This document shows positions 32,130 to 39,913 of a stretch of 64,000 nucleotides of DNA, one piece after another. Under the pieces are notes generated by a model, which saw nothing but the letters and a program-made list of their open reading frames with translations, made no database searches and was not told where the DNA came from. Each line of letters opens with the position of its first letter. Positions within the stretch are counted from its first letter, which is position 1. The position numbers and the translations under genes were made by a program. The DNA comes from an uncultured Aliivibrio sp. (GTDB lineage Bacteria > Pseudomonadota > Gammaproteobacteria > Enterobacterales > Vibrionaceae), in NCBI RefSeq assembly GCF_946479765.1, contig NZ_CAMLHO010000005.1:33512-97511 (forward strand). Reading direction: 5' to 3'.

Positions 32130-32600
32130 ATGCGAAATAATGAGAAACAAGAACGACTAGTTAAAGAATTTAAATCCATTCTTAAAGCCGAACGCTTTGG
32201 TTCACAGGGCGAGATTGTCGATGCACTTCGTATCACAGGCTTCGATAATATCAACCAATCAAAAGTATCGCGTATGCTCACAAAATTTGGAGCTGTTCGT
32301 ACTCGTAATGCAAAAATGGAAATGGTGTACTGCCTTCCTATTGAACTGGGTGTACCAACGGTTTCAAGTTCTTTACGTGAACTCGTAATGGATATTGATT
32401 ACAACAGTGCACTTGTTGTTATTCATACCGGTCCTGGTGCTGCTCAACTTATTGCGCGCTTATTAGATTCTTTAGGTAAAGCAGGTGGTATTTTAGGCGT
32501 TGTTGCTGGAGACGATACCATTTTTATTACCCCAACAAGAAAGATTGATATCGCTGATTTATTTGATTCAGTGTGTGATTTATTCGAATATTCTGTTTAA
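32130..32600 (+). CDS. argR: Arginine repressor ArgR
   Basis: Hexameric arginine-dependent repressor of arginine synthesis and XerCD accessory factor. The 156-aa protein has an N-terminal winged helix ([28 protein letters not shown]) and a C-terminal arginine-binding/oligomerisation domain with [13 protein letters not shown] and GDDTIFI. It is divergent from mdh, which supports the assignment. Confidence 0.97.
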   Translation: MRNNEKQERLVKEFKSILKAERFGSQGEIVDALRITGFDNINQSKVSRMLTKFGAVRTRNAKMEMVYCLPIELGVPTVSSSLRELVMDIDYNSALVVIHTGPGAAQLIARLLDSLGKAGGILGVVAGDDTIFITPTRKIDIADLFDSVCDLFEYSV

Positions 32601-32627
32601 CACCTTCCTATCCTCCTCACTATATTT

Positions 32628-32658
32628 GAGCATTTTATCCCATAATAAAATGCTCTTC
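32628..32658 (+). terminator. Hairpin downstream of argR
   Basis: GAGCATTTTAT pairs perfectly with ATAAAATGCTC around a six-base loop. Only TT follows directly, so termination strength is uncertain. It opens the 350-bp gap before the TRAP operon, which otherwise holds only a candidate promoter. Confidence 0.6.
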
Positions 32659-32883
32659 ATCGACCATTACATCCTGTCTTTACCATAATAAATGTTGCTT
32701 AATTGTTGTTAATCAGAGGTAATTTCTATTATTATTCTTATCATTAGTTAGTTATTTCACACTTTTGATAGTTTTTATTTAACACTATTGTAAAAGTAAC
32801 GCATTAGTTTGCTATCATTCGTACGCCATTTCTGTAACAGGAAACGAAAACACTTTGTATTCAAAAGTGAATAAATACTGATT

Positions 32884-32911
32884 TTGCTTATATCACCTTG
32901 TGATTTATAAG
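32884..32911 (+). promoter_or_regulatory. Candidate promoter of the TRAP operon
   Basis: TTGCTT at 32884-32889 and TATAAG at 32906-32911 are spaced by 16 bases. The spacer contains the small palindrome ATCAC-ctt-GTGAT. The start codon of the first gene lies 40 bases downstream behind AAGGAAGGG. Confidence 0.35.
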
Positions 32912-32950
32912 GCGTAAAGTAAAGGTCACACAATAAAGGAAGGGAATAAC

Positions 32951-33925
32951 ATGGCATTAGGAAAAGTAATTAAAGCAAGCGCTATCGCTACGGCAATGAT
33001 CGGTGCGAGCATGGGTAGCGTAAGTGCTCAAGAATTTATTACGATTGGTACAGGTTCAGTAACTGGTGTTTACTACCCAACTGGCGGTGCTATCTGTAAA
33101 TTAGTGAACAAGGATCGTAAAGAGCATAATGTTCGCTGTTCTGTTGAATCAACAGGTGGTTCAATCTACAACGTAAATACTATTCGTTCTGGTGAGCTAG
33201 ACTTTGGTATCGTTCAGTCAGATTGGCAATACCATGGTTACAACGGTACGAGTAAATTTGAAGCTCAAGGCCCTTACAAAAAACTGCGTGCTATGTTCTC
33301 TCTTCATACAGAACCTTTTAACATCATTGCTCGCTCAGATTCAGGTATCAACAATGTTGAAGATCTTGAAGGTAAACGTGTAAACATTGGTAACCCAGGT
33401 TCTGGCGACCGAGCAACCATGGGTGTTGTAATGGATGCTATGGGTTGGACAAACGACAGCTTTAAACTGGCTTCAGAGCTGAAGGGATCTGAACGTTCAC
33501 AAGCATTGTGTGACAACAAAATTGATGCCTTCATCTACATGGTTGGTCACCCAAATGGTTCAATCAAAGAAGCAACAACATCATGTGATGCAAAACTCGT
33601 TTCTGCAACGGGTCCTAAAATCGATAAGATTGTTGCCGACAACCCTTATTACGCCTCAACTATAGTGCCTGCTGGCATGTACCGTGGCACAGAAGGCGAT
33701 ATAAATAGCTTTGGTGTTGCAGCAACGATGGTAACCACCTCTGATGTATCTGATGAAGTCGCTTACAGCGTAGCAAAAGCAGTATTTGAAAACTTCAATA
33801 CATTCAAACGTCTTCACCCTGCATTTGCAACACTGAAAAAAGAAGACATGGTAAAAGCCGGTCTTTCTATCCCGCTGCACCCAGGTGCTGTGAAATATTA
33901 CAAAGAAGTGGGTCTACTAAAATAG
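32951..33925 (+). CDS. TAXI-family TRAP transporter solute-binding protein
   Basis: Periplasmic receptor, 324 aa, with a signal peptide cleaved near SVSA-QEF. The start of the mature protein, ITIGTGSVTGVYYPTGGAI, is the TAXI family hallmark. GGSIYNVNTIRSGELDFGIV and RVNIGNPGSGDRATM follow. It supplies ligand to the fused permease encoded downstream. Substrates of TAXI proteins are mostly unknown; glutamate and related carboxylates are examples in the family. Strong AAGGAAGG ribosome site. Confidence 0.92.
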   Translation: MALGKVIKASAIATAMIGASMGSVSAQEFITIGTGSVTGVYYPTGGAICKLVNKDRKEHNVRCSVESTGGSIYNVNTIRSGELDFGIVQSDWQYHGYNGTSKFEAQGPYKKLRAMFSLHTEPFNIIARSDSGINNVEDLEGKRVNIGNPGSGDRATMGVVMDAMGWTNDSFKLASELKGSERSQALCDNKIDAFIYMVGHPNGSIKEATTSCDAKLVSATGPKIDKIVADNPYYASTIVPAGMYRGTEGDINSFGVAATMVTTSDVSDEVAYSVAKAVFENFNTFKRLHPAFATLKKEDMVKAGLSIPLHPGAVKYYKEVGLLK

Positions 33926-33972
33926 TATGTCTTCTACGTGCGCGACTTGTAACAAATAGCGCAGCTATAAAT

Positions 33973-33996
33973 CGAAGAGGCCAAACGGTCTCTTCG
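33973..33996 (+). other. Intercistronic hairpin between TRAP receptor and permease genes
   Basis: CGAAGAGGCC pairs with GGTCTCTTCG around an AAAC loop, with wobble pairs near the tip. Only a weak CTTCTT follows, so it probably gives partial termination or 3' protection, raising receptor over permease. The surrounding 231-bp gap shows nothing else. Confidence 0.55.
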
Positions 33997-34156
33997 CTTC
34001 TTCGCAACACCCCCTGATCTTTCCATGCAACGGATAACAATCAATAAGAAAACGGATTTGAAGATCGGTTCTTTCTAGCCTATACATTGGCTTATATTCA
34101 GTAATCTAATACTTAATGATTGAGTATTAGCTTCGACCATCACTAAGGAAAAGTAC

Positions 34157-36736
34157 ATGACGCAGTCGTCAAATTCGTCACAAGATGTGCAAGAAATGGT
34201 GGCCCAATCTGATACTGGTGCTCGCTCACCGCACGGATTATCTGGCCGTATTTTATGGTTTGTTCCACTATGTTGGTCTTTGTTCCAACTTTGGTATGCT
34301 TCCCCTTTACCGTTCATTTTTGACTTCGGCATACTCAATGATACAGAAGCTCGTTCAATACATTTAGCGTTCGCTATCTTCTTAGCTTTCACTGCTTATC
34401 CGGCACTTAAAAATTCACCAAGAGATCGTATTCCTGCAATAGATTGGGCTCTGGCTTTTGCTGGTAGTTTTTCTGCTGCTTATATTTATATTTTCTATGC
34501 ACAACTAGCCGATCGTTCTGGCGCACCAACAACTCCTGATATTGTTGCTTCCGTCGTAGGTATGGTTCTATTGCTTGAAGCGACACGTCGTGCTTTAGGT
34601 CCACCACTAATGGTGGTTGCTGCTGTATTCTTGCTATACACCTTTGCTGGTCCTCATATGCCAGATGTAATCGCACATAAAGGCGCAAGTTTAAATAAAG
34701 CAATGTCACACCTATGGTTAACAACAGAAGGTGTTTTTGGTGTTGCTTTAGGTGTTTCAACCTCATTCGTTTTCTTATTTGTACTTTTTGGTGCCATGCT
34801 AGAAAAGGCAGGGGCTGGTGCTTACTTTATTAAAGTCGCCTTCTCTTTGCTTGGTCATATGAAAGGTGGTCCAGCAAAAGCAGCCGTTGTCGCTTCTGGT
34901 CTATCTGGTTTAGTTTCTGGTTCATCGATTGCAAACGTGGTAACAACGGGCACTTTTACTATCCCATTAATGAAACGCGTGGGATTCTCTGGCGAAAAAG
35001 CGGGGGCTGTAGAGGTTGCCGCATCAACAAATGGTCAATTAACCCCACCAATTATGGGTGCAGCTGCATTCTTGATGGTTGAATATGTTGGTATCTCTTA
35101 TGTTGAAGTTATTAAAGCTGCGTTATTGCCAGCCTTAATCTCTTATATCGCACTTCTTTATATTGTTCACCTTGAAGCCTGTAAAGCCGGAATGAAAGGT
35201 CTTCCTCGTCGCCATACTCCAACATTAGTACATAGCTTATTGTCCTTTACTGGCACTATTCTTGGTCTCTGTGTCATGAGTGCAGCCGTGTATTACGGTA
35301 TTGGCTGGACTAAAGATGTCTTCGGTGATGGCGCGACGCCAATTGTAACCGTTGCTCTATTACTTGCTTATGTGGGCTTAGTTAGTATCTCTGCAAGATA
35401 TCAAGAGCATGCCATGATGGCAATCGATGAAGAACTGACTGAAGTTCCAGATCCAGGCCCAACCATCAAATCAGGTTTACATTTCCTATTACCGATTGTG
35501 GTATTGGTTTGGTGTTTGACCGTTGAGCGTTTCTCTCCAGGTTTATCTGCTTTTTGGGCATCCGTATTTATGATCTTCATTTTACTGACTCAACGCCCAT
35601 TGATTGGCTTCTTTACTAAAGAAGGCAATGTAGTCGACCAAGTAAAACAAGGGGTTAATGACTTACTAGAAAGTTTAGTCTCTGGTGCTCGAAACATGAT
35701 CGGTATCGGTGTTGCTACCGCAGCAGCAGGTATAGTCGTAGGGGTTGTAACCTTAACGGGTATCGGTCTAGTCATGACAGATTTCGTTGAGTTTATCTCT
35801 GGTGGTAGCATTATTCTTATGTTGCTATTTACTGCTGTGATCAGTTTGATTTTAGGCATGGGTTTACCTACAACCGCTAACTATATTGTTGTATCTACCT
35901 TGATGGCTCCGGTAATAGTTACTTTAGGTGCAGCTCACGGCTTAATTATTCCACTGATTGCCGTGCATTTATTCGTGTTCTACTTTGGTATCTTAGCGGA
36001 TGACACTCCTCCGGTCGGCCTAGCTGCATTTGCCGCTGCTGCCATCGCTAAATCCGATCCAATTCGTACCGGTATTCAGGGGTTCACCTACGATATTCGT
36101 ACTGCGATCTTACCGTTTATGTTTGTTTTTAATACGCAACTATTATTGATGGGCATTGATTCTTGGTGGCACTTAGCACTCACCATTATCTCATCCATTA
36201 TTGCGATGCTGACTTTCTCTGCCGCAACTCAAGGCTGGTGGTTTACTAAAACCAAATGGTGGGAGGTTGTTTTATTACTATTAATTACATTCTCACTGTT
36301 CCGCCCAGGTTTCTGGTGGGATCAAATCTATCCAGCCAAAGATTATTACCAAGGTATTGAGATCGCTCAAATTGCAGAAGGTCTAAATGTGGGACAATCA
36401 CTCACATTAGAAGTTACAGGTCAAAACCTTGAAGGCAACCTCATTAGTAAAACGGTGAGTTTACCTTTTGAAGATCGTGCAATTACGGGTGAAGAACGCG
36501 TCAGCTCTATGGGCCTTATGTTATCTGAAGTTGATAATAAGATGATCGTAGATATGGTTGAATATGGTAGTCCAGCAGAAGCCTCTGGTGTTGATTTTGA
36601 CTGGGAAATTAAGAATGTCATTCTTGATGCAGACCGTCCATTAAAAGAATGGGTCTTTGTACCAACTCTTCTTCTACTATTTGCTCTTGGCTTTAATCAG
36701 CGTCGCCGAGCGAGAAAAGAAAATTTGGCGGCATAA
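34157..36736 (+). CDS. TRAP transporter fused permease (4TM/12TM) with DUF3394-like tail
   Basis: A 859-aa inner-membrane protein joining the small DctQ-like part (about residues 25-150) and the large DctM part. The ion/substrate motifs LVSGSSIANVVTTGTFT, STNGQLTPPIMGAAAF and GLPTTANYIVVS are visible. After the last core helix, about residues 740-840 form a soluble segment with SPAEASGVDFDWEI, resembling the DUF3394 domain found on TAXI permeases and somewhat PDZ-like, before a final helix and a basic tail. It works with the upstream receptor, probably sodium-driven by family. Confidence 0.9.
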   Translation: MTQSSNSSQDVQEMVAQSDTGARSPHGLSGRILWFVPLCWSLFQLWYASPLPFIFDFGILNDTEARSIHLAFAIFLAFTAYPALKNSPRDRIPAIDWALAFAGSFSAAYIYIFYAQLADRSGAPTTPDIVASVVGMVLLLEATRRALGPPLMVVAAVFLLYTFAGPHMPDVIAHKGASLNKAMSHLWLTTEGVFGVALGVSTSFVFLFVLFGAMLEKAGAGAYFIKVAFSLLGHMKGGPAKAAVVASGLSGLVSGSSIANVVTTGTFTIPLMKRVGFSGEKAGAVEVAASTNGQLTPPIMGAAAFLMVEYVGISYVEVIKAALLPALISYIALLYIVHLEACKAGMKGLPRRHTPTLVHSLLSFTGTILGLCVMSAAVYYGIGWTKDVFGDGATPIVTVALLLAYVGLVSISARYQEHAMMAIDEELTEVPDPGPTIKSGLHFLLPIVVLVWCLTVERFSPGLSAFWASVFMIFILLTQRPLIGFFTKEGNVVDQVKQGVNDLLESLVSGARNMIGIGVATAAAGIVVGVVTLTGIGLVMTDFVEFISGGSIILMLLFTAVISLILGMGLPTTANYIVVSTLMAPVIVTLGAAHGLIIPLIAVHLFVFYFGILADDTPPVGLAAFAAAAIAKSDPIRTGIQGFTYDIRTAILPFMFVFNTQLLLMGIDSWWHLALTIISSIIAMLTFSAATQGWWFTKTKWWEVVLLLLITFSLFRPGFWWDQIYPAKDYYQGIEIAQIAEGLNVGQSLTLEVTGQNLEGNLISKTVSLPFEDRAITGEERVSSMGLMLSEVDNKMIVDMVEYGSPAEASGVDFDWEIKNVILDADRPLKEWVFVPTLLLLFALGFNQRRRARKENLAA

Positions 36737-36790
36737 ATTAATGAATGGAATCTAGGGGAGAAAACCTCCCCTACTTAGGTAATAAAAATT

Positions 36791-37228
36791 ATGTATAAAC
36801 AAATCTTGGTTCCAGTAGATTTAAACGATAAAGGCTTTGCTGATAAAGCGGTTGAACTCGCCGTTTGGCACGCAAAACACTCTAATGCAGAGTTGCATCT
36901 ATTAAATGTATTACCGGGCATTCATATGTCAATGGTATCAACCTATTTCCCTGAAGGTGCAGCAAAGCAAATGAAGGAAGATGTTTTAAAACAACTGAAT
37001 GAATTTGCGGCTAAATTTGTTGATGAGGACGTTGTCTATAAAGTTCACGTTTCTGAAGGCAAACCTTATGTCACTATTTTAGATTACGCTGAACGTCTCG
37101 GTGCCGATCTAATCGTAATGCCAAGCCATAAACGTTCAAAAATTGACAAAGTCATTTTGGGATCTGTGGCGAATAAAGTGGTAGAGAACTCACCGATTAA
37201 CGTTATGGTCGTTAAGCCACAAGGCTAA
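36791..37228 (+). CDS. UspA-family protein linked to the TRAP transporter
   Basis: A 145-aa universal stress protein domain starting MYKQILVPVDLNDKGFADKA. The C-terminal VILGSVANKVVENSPINVMVV retains the G-S of the ATP-binding loop, but the earlier glycines of the G-x2-G-x9-G pattern are replaced (MPSHKRSKID), so nucleotide binding may be altered. Third gene after receptor and permease; TeaD of Halomonas, a regulator of a TRAP transporter, has the same position. Group II intron sequence begins within a few bases of its stop. Confidence 0.88.
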   Translation: MYKQILVPVDLNDKGFADKAVELAVWHAKHSNAELHLLNVLPGIHMSMVSTYFPEGAAKQMKEDVLKQLNEFAAKFVDEDVVYKVHVSEGKPYVTILDYAERLGADLIVMPSHKRSKIDKVILGSVANKVVENSPINVMVVKPQG

Positions 37229-37229
37229 T

Positions 37230-37598
37230 ATCTATTATAAAGTTCGTGATTTAACCCGAAGAAATGGGGGTAAGCCCTTATTAGAGGTAATTAAAGCACT
37301 GAACCCACTGTTGCGTGGTTTTAGCCAGTACTTTCGGATAGCCAATGCCAATAAGCAGTTTAAAGCACTAGCCGGTTGGCTGAGATGGCGGCTTCGTAGC
37401 ATTCAGTTGAGGCTTCATAGATGGTTGAAACAGCAAGGCTACAAGCCACCTTTTAAGCATATTAACATGCGAAGTTGGAATTCCTCTAAGAGTCCACTTG
37501 CAAGCTATGCAATGCCAAATCAGTGGTTTACAGAGTTAGGTTTATTTAACCTTGAAACGGTAATCGTTGGGAAAGTGCTCACATACGAATATAAGTAA
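37230..37598 (+). pseudogene. Group II intron maturase, C-terminal fragment
   Basis: An open frame without a start of its own covers about 120 residues: KVRDLTRRNGGKPLLEV, then LNPLLRGFSQYFRIANANKQF, a W-rich basic stretch and NMRSWNSSKSPLASYAMPNQW. This is the maturase (domain X) and end region of bacterial group II intron proteins such as LtrA. The reverse-transcriptase domain with its YADD motif is lost. The first in-frame start-like codon is TTG 37311, which I consider meaningless. Confidence 0.88.
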
Positions 37599-37672
37599 GC
37601 AGGAGCCGTGTACGAGGTCCGTACGCACGGTTCTGTGAGAGGGATGAGGCGGCAACGCCTCACCCTACTCGA
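37239..37672 (+). mobile_element. 5'-truncated group II intron remnant
   Basis: It comprises the C-terminal end of a group II maturase frame plus the RNA 3' domains. Domain V is at 37603-37633: GAGCCGTG opens, CACGGTTC closes. Domain VI follows, with GAGGCG-GCAA-CGCCTC at 37645-37660, and the presumed intron end is near CTACTCGAT (37666-37674). Domains I-IV and the reverse-transcriptase core are absent, so it cannot splice or move by itself. The left junction is close to the UspA stop. Confidence 0.85.
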
Positions 37673-37690
37673 TGCCCTGAAACGTATTAG

Positions 37691-37802
37691 CGTGCATCTG
37701 ATTTTAACCCACAAATAACACGGAATTAATGAGTATCTTTGGTGGTATTAATCAAAAATATGGCACGGATGCTCTGTTTTTAGGCGCTCAGGTGTTGATG
37801 AG
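37691..37802 (+). pseudogene. Decayed C-terminal piece resembling UmuC (Y-family polymerase)
   Basis: Two frames read like the end of UmuC: RASDFNPQI from 37691, then TELMSIFGGINQKYGTDALF ending LGAQ at 37791. A third shift of one base would continue GVDE. This fits the family pattern LM-(S/A)-x3-IN-x-(R/K)-YG-x4-F-x-AQG. Two frameshifts and loss of the rest make it non-functional. It follows the intron remnant and runs into the 3' end of the convergent fic gene. Based on motif memory only. Confidence 0.42.
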
Positions 37803-37812
37803 CTTCAATCTA

Positions 37813-38925
37813 TTACACCCTATCACCAAACGGCAAGAAATCATTACTATCGTAAGACATCAGATCTAACAAACGAGTATTAATAAATAGAGTTTCACGA
37901 CCTATCACTTTAGATTCCAAAATTCCCAATGACTCTAATAATTTAAGGTTTGTGCTCGCAGCTTGTCGTGAGCGGTATATCTCTCTTTCAAGTAAGTCCT
38001 TAGCTCTTAGATATGGCTTTTCAAAAAGAAGCTCAACCAATTCATGTGAGTAAACTTTCGAGGCACTGTCTTTAATATAGAGTGAGGTTTGTTTTTGCAG
38101 TTCAACAATGGCATTTACCTTGTCGATAGTCCATTCAGCCGTCACTTTAACGGCATCAAGCATAAAACAAATCCAAGACTCCCAATCCCCCTCCTCTGTG
38201 ACTTTTAACAGCAATCGATAGTAATCTTCTTTGTTCTGCACGATGTAGCGGCTTAAATAAAGAATTGGTTGGGAAAGTAGGTCATTTTCAATTAAAAATA
38301 AGATATTGAGTATTCGACCAGTTCTTCCATTACCATCTAAAAATGGATGAATAGCTTCAAATTGATAATGGGCAACTGCCAAGGCAATAAGCGGATCAAC
38401 ATCATGTTCATGGATATAAGATTCCCAATTTGAAAGCTTATTTCTTAGATTAACCTCTCCAACGGGAGGCGTGTAAATTACCTCTCCAGTACGTTGGTTT
38501 TTAAGGTTTGTCCCGGTAACTTTACGAACATCCACTTGCTTATCAATAAGCTCACTACATATAGCAATTGCAGTATTGGTATTTAAAGGTCTTGCCTCTT
38601 TGCCAGCAATAGAGTCAAAACCAAGAAATAACGCCTTTTTGTATCGTAATGCTTCTTTGGTTGCTGAGTCTGCGTTTGATGTATCCGAATCGTGTTGAAA
38701 TAAAGCATCTGTTGTCGTGACAATATTTTCAATTTCAGAACTCGATTTTGATTCCAATATTGGGATCAAATTAACCAATAAATTTTGATTAGTAAGAAGC
38801 CTAGCCACCTGATTTAAAGCGGCTAATGATCTTGCTGCAGGAGTCACCTTTTTTAGCACTTCAATGGTTTCTATATCATCGATAGGGAGTGCCGGAATAT
38901 CGTAGGGTACTTCAGGGTTAAACAT
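37813..38925 (-). CDS. Fic-domain protein (AMP transferase-type, class II)
   Basis: A 370-aa protein with the complete FIC motif HPFLDGNGRTGR at residues 193-204. An N-terminal inhibitory-helix motif S62-x3-E66-N67 is present, placing it in the self-inhibited class II. The C-terminal quarter looks like a winged helix (LLEREIYRSRQAASTNLKLL), common in stand-alone Fic proteins. Family members usually transfer AMP to protein hydroxyls; the target is unknown. No antitoxin gene is adjacent. AAGGTG lies six bases before the ATG. It borders the intron scar, suggesting acquisition. Confidence 0.9.
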   Translation of the reverse strand: MFNPEVPYDIPALPIDDIETIEVLKKVTPAARSLAALNQVARLLTNQNLLVNLIPILESKSSSEIENIVTTTDALFQHDSDTSNADSATKEALRYKKALFLGFDSIAGKEARPLNTNTAIAICSELIDKQVDVRKVTGTNLKNQRTGEVIYTPPVGEVNLRNKLSNWESYIHEHDVDPLIALAVAHYQFEAIHPFLDGNGRTGRILNILFLIENDLLSQPILYLSRYIVQNKEDYYRLLLKVTEEGDWESWICFMLDAVKVTAEWTIDKVNAIVELQKQTSLYIKDSASKVYSHELVELLFEKPYLRAKDLLEREIYRSRQAASTNLKLLESLGILESKVIGRETLFINTRLLDLMSYDSNDFLPFGDRV

Positions 38926-38997
38926 TAAATCACCTTAAATTTAGAGCGCCATTTCAACATTGGTTAATTTTTTATTAAAATATTAACGAGTCACCAA

Positions 38998-39092
38998 GTA
39001 TAGGTTATCTCAAATAACCATAAAAAAAGATAGGTTAGTTTTTTAAAATTTTTTTAACCTATCTATGTTTATAGGTTAATTTAATGACCTAT
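38998..39092. promoter_or_regulatory. Cluster of TAGGTTA-like boxes upstream of the fic gene
   Basis: Copies of TAGGTTA or its complement occur at about 39000, 39031, 39055, 39072 and 39085 (the last as TGACCTA). AGATAGGTTA (39029-39038) and TAACCTATCT (39055-39064) form a perfect 10-bp inverted repeat with an A/T-rich centre. The cluster lies 70-165 bases upstream of fic on an A/T-rich stretch and may be an operator or a hairpin. It is the only structure in the 251-bp gap besides the rluA terminator. Confidence 0.45.
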
Positions 39093-39110
39093 GTAAGATG
39101 ATGCGTTAAT

Positions 39111-39140
39111 AAAAAAGGAGCCAATCGGCTCCTTTTTTTT
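39111..39140 (-). terminator. rapA-rluA terminator
   Basis: AAAAAAGGAGCC pairs with GGCTCCTTTTTT around an AATC loop, with U/A tracts on both sides. It lies about 37 bases beyond the rluA stop. Confidence 0.9.
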
Positions 39141-39176
39141 GTTTTTATTCTGGCATTATAACCAACGACATAACTA

Positions 39177-39911
39177 TTATTGTTTAGGTAATGTCTTGTA
39201 ATCCGGTCTTATTGCCACGATATCCATTGAATCTAACACGCCAGATTGAGCTTCTGGATAAAACTCACAAGGAGCAAATAGACTGATGAATTTATCAGTT
39301 TCTGGATGATAAAAACTCAATTCAGCAGAGTGTAATTGCAAACGGTCTGAAAACGCATGAGCCTCGTCACAAGCATAAAACTCATCACCGACAATCTCAT
39401 GCCCTTCTTCCATCATATGCACCCGCAGTTGATGAGAACGACCTGTAATTGGCAATAAACGAACTAACGTCGTCTTATCTTCAACTTGGATCACTTGATA
39501 ACCTGTTTGCGATGATTTTCCATGCTCATAGCACACCATTTGGCGTGGACGATTTGGCCAATCACAAATTAAAGGTAAATCAATCTGCCCTTCCAGTTTG
39601 TCTACCTTCCCCCACACTCGTGCATAGTACACTTTATGAGTTAAGCGGTATTGAAACTGTTTTTTAATGTGTCTTTCTGCTTCTTTATATAAAGCAAAAA
39701 TCATTAAACCAGAGGTCGCCATATCCAGACGGTGCACTAACTGAGCGTCAGGAAACTCAGCAGTCACACGTGACCATACACTGTCATAGTGCTCAGGAGC
39801 CCTACCGGGATTAGAGAGTAATCCCGCTGGTTTATTCACCGCAAGAATCGCTTCATCTTGATAGACAATATCAAGCGGTTCCATTGGTGGATTATACTCA
39901 AGCATTGCCAT
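39177..39911 (-). CDS. rluA: Dual-specificity tRNA/23S rRNA pseudouridine synthase RluA
   Basis: Forms pseudouridine in 23S rRNA and some tRNAs (position 746 and tRNA U32 in E. coli). The 244-aa protein has the catalytic motif VHRLDMATSGLMIFAL and the fold motif LLPITGRSHQLRVHM. No S4 domain is present, as expected for RluA as opposed to RluC/D. It follows rapA after two bases, the same pairing as in E. coli. ATG 39905 is an alternative start. Confidence 0.93.
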   Translation of the reverse strand: MAMLEYNPPMEPLDIVYQDEAILAVNKPAGLLSNPGRAPEHYDSVWSRVTAEFPDAQLVHRLDMATSGLMIFALYKEAERHIKKQFQYRLTHKVYYARVWGKVDKLEGQIDLPLICDWPNRPRQMVCYEHGKSSQTGYQVIQVEDKTTLVRLLPITGRSHQLRVHMMEEGHEIVGDEFYACDEAHAFSDRLQLHSAELSFYHPETDKFISLFAPCEFYPEAQSGVLDSMDIVAIRPDYKTLPKQ

Positions 39912-39913
39912 AA

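Noticed and set aside
37311..37598. Independent 95-aa protein gene behind the UspA gene
   Set aside because: It is the end of a maturase frame with a chance TTG codon and no ribosome site; annotated as a pseudogene.
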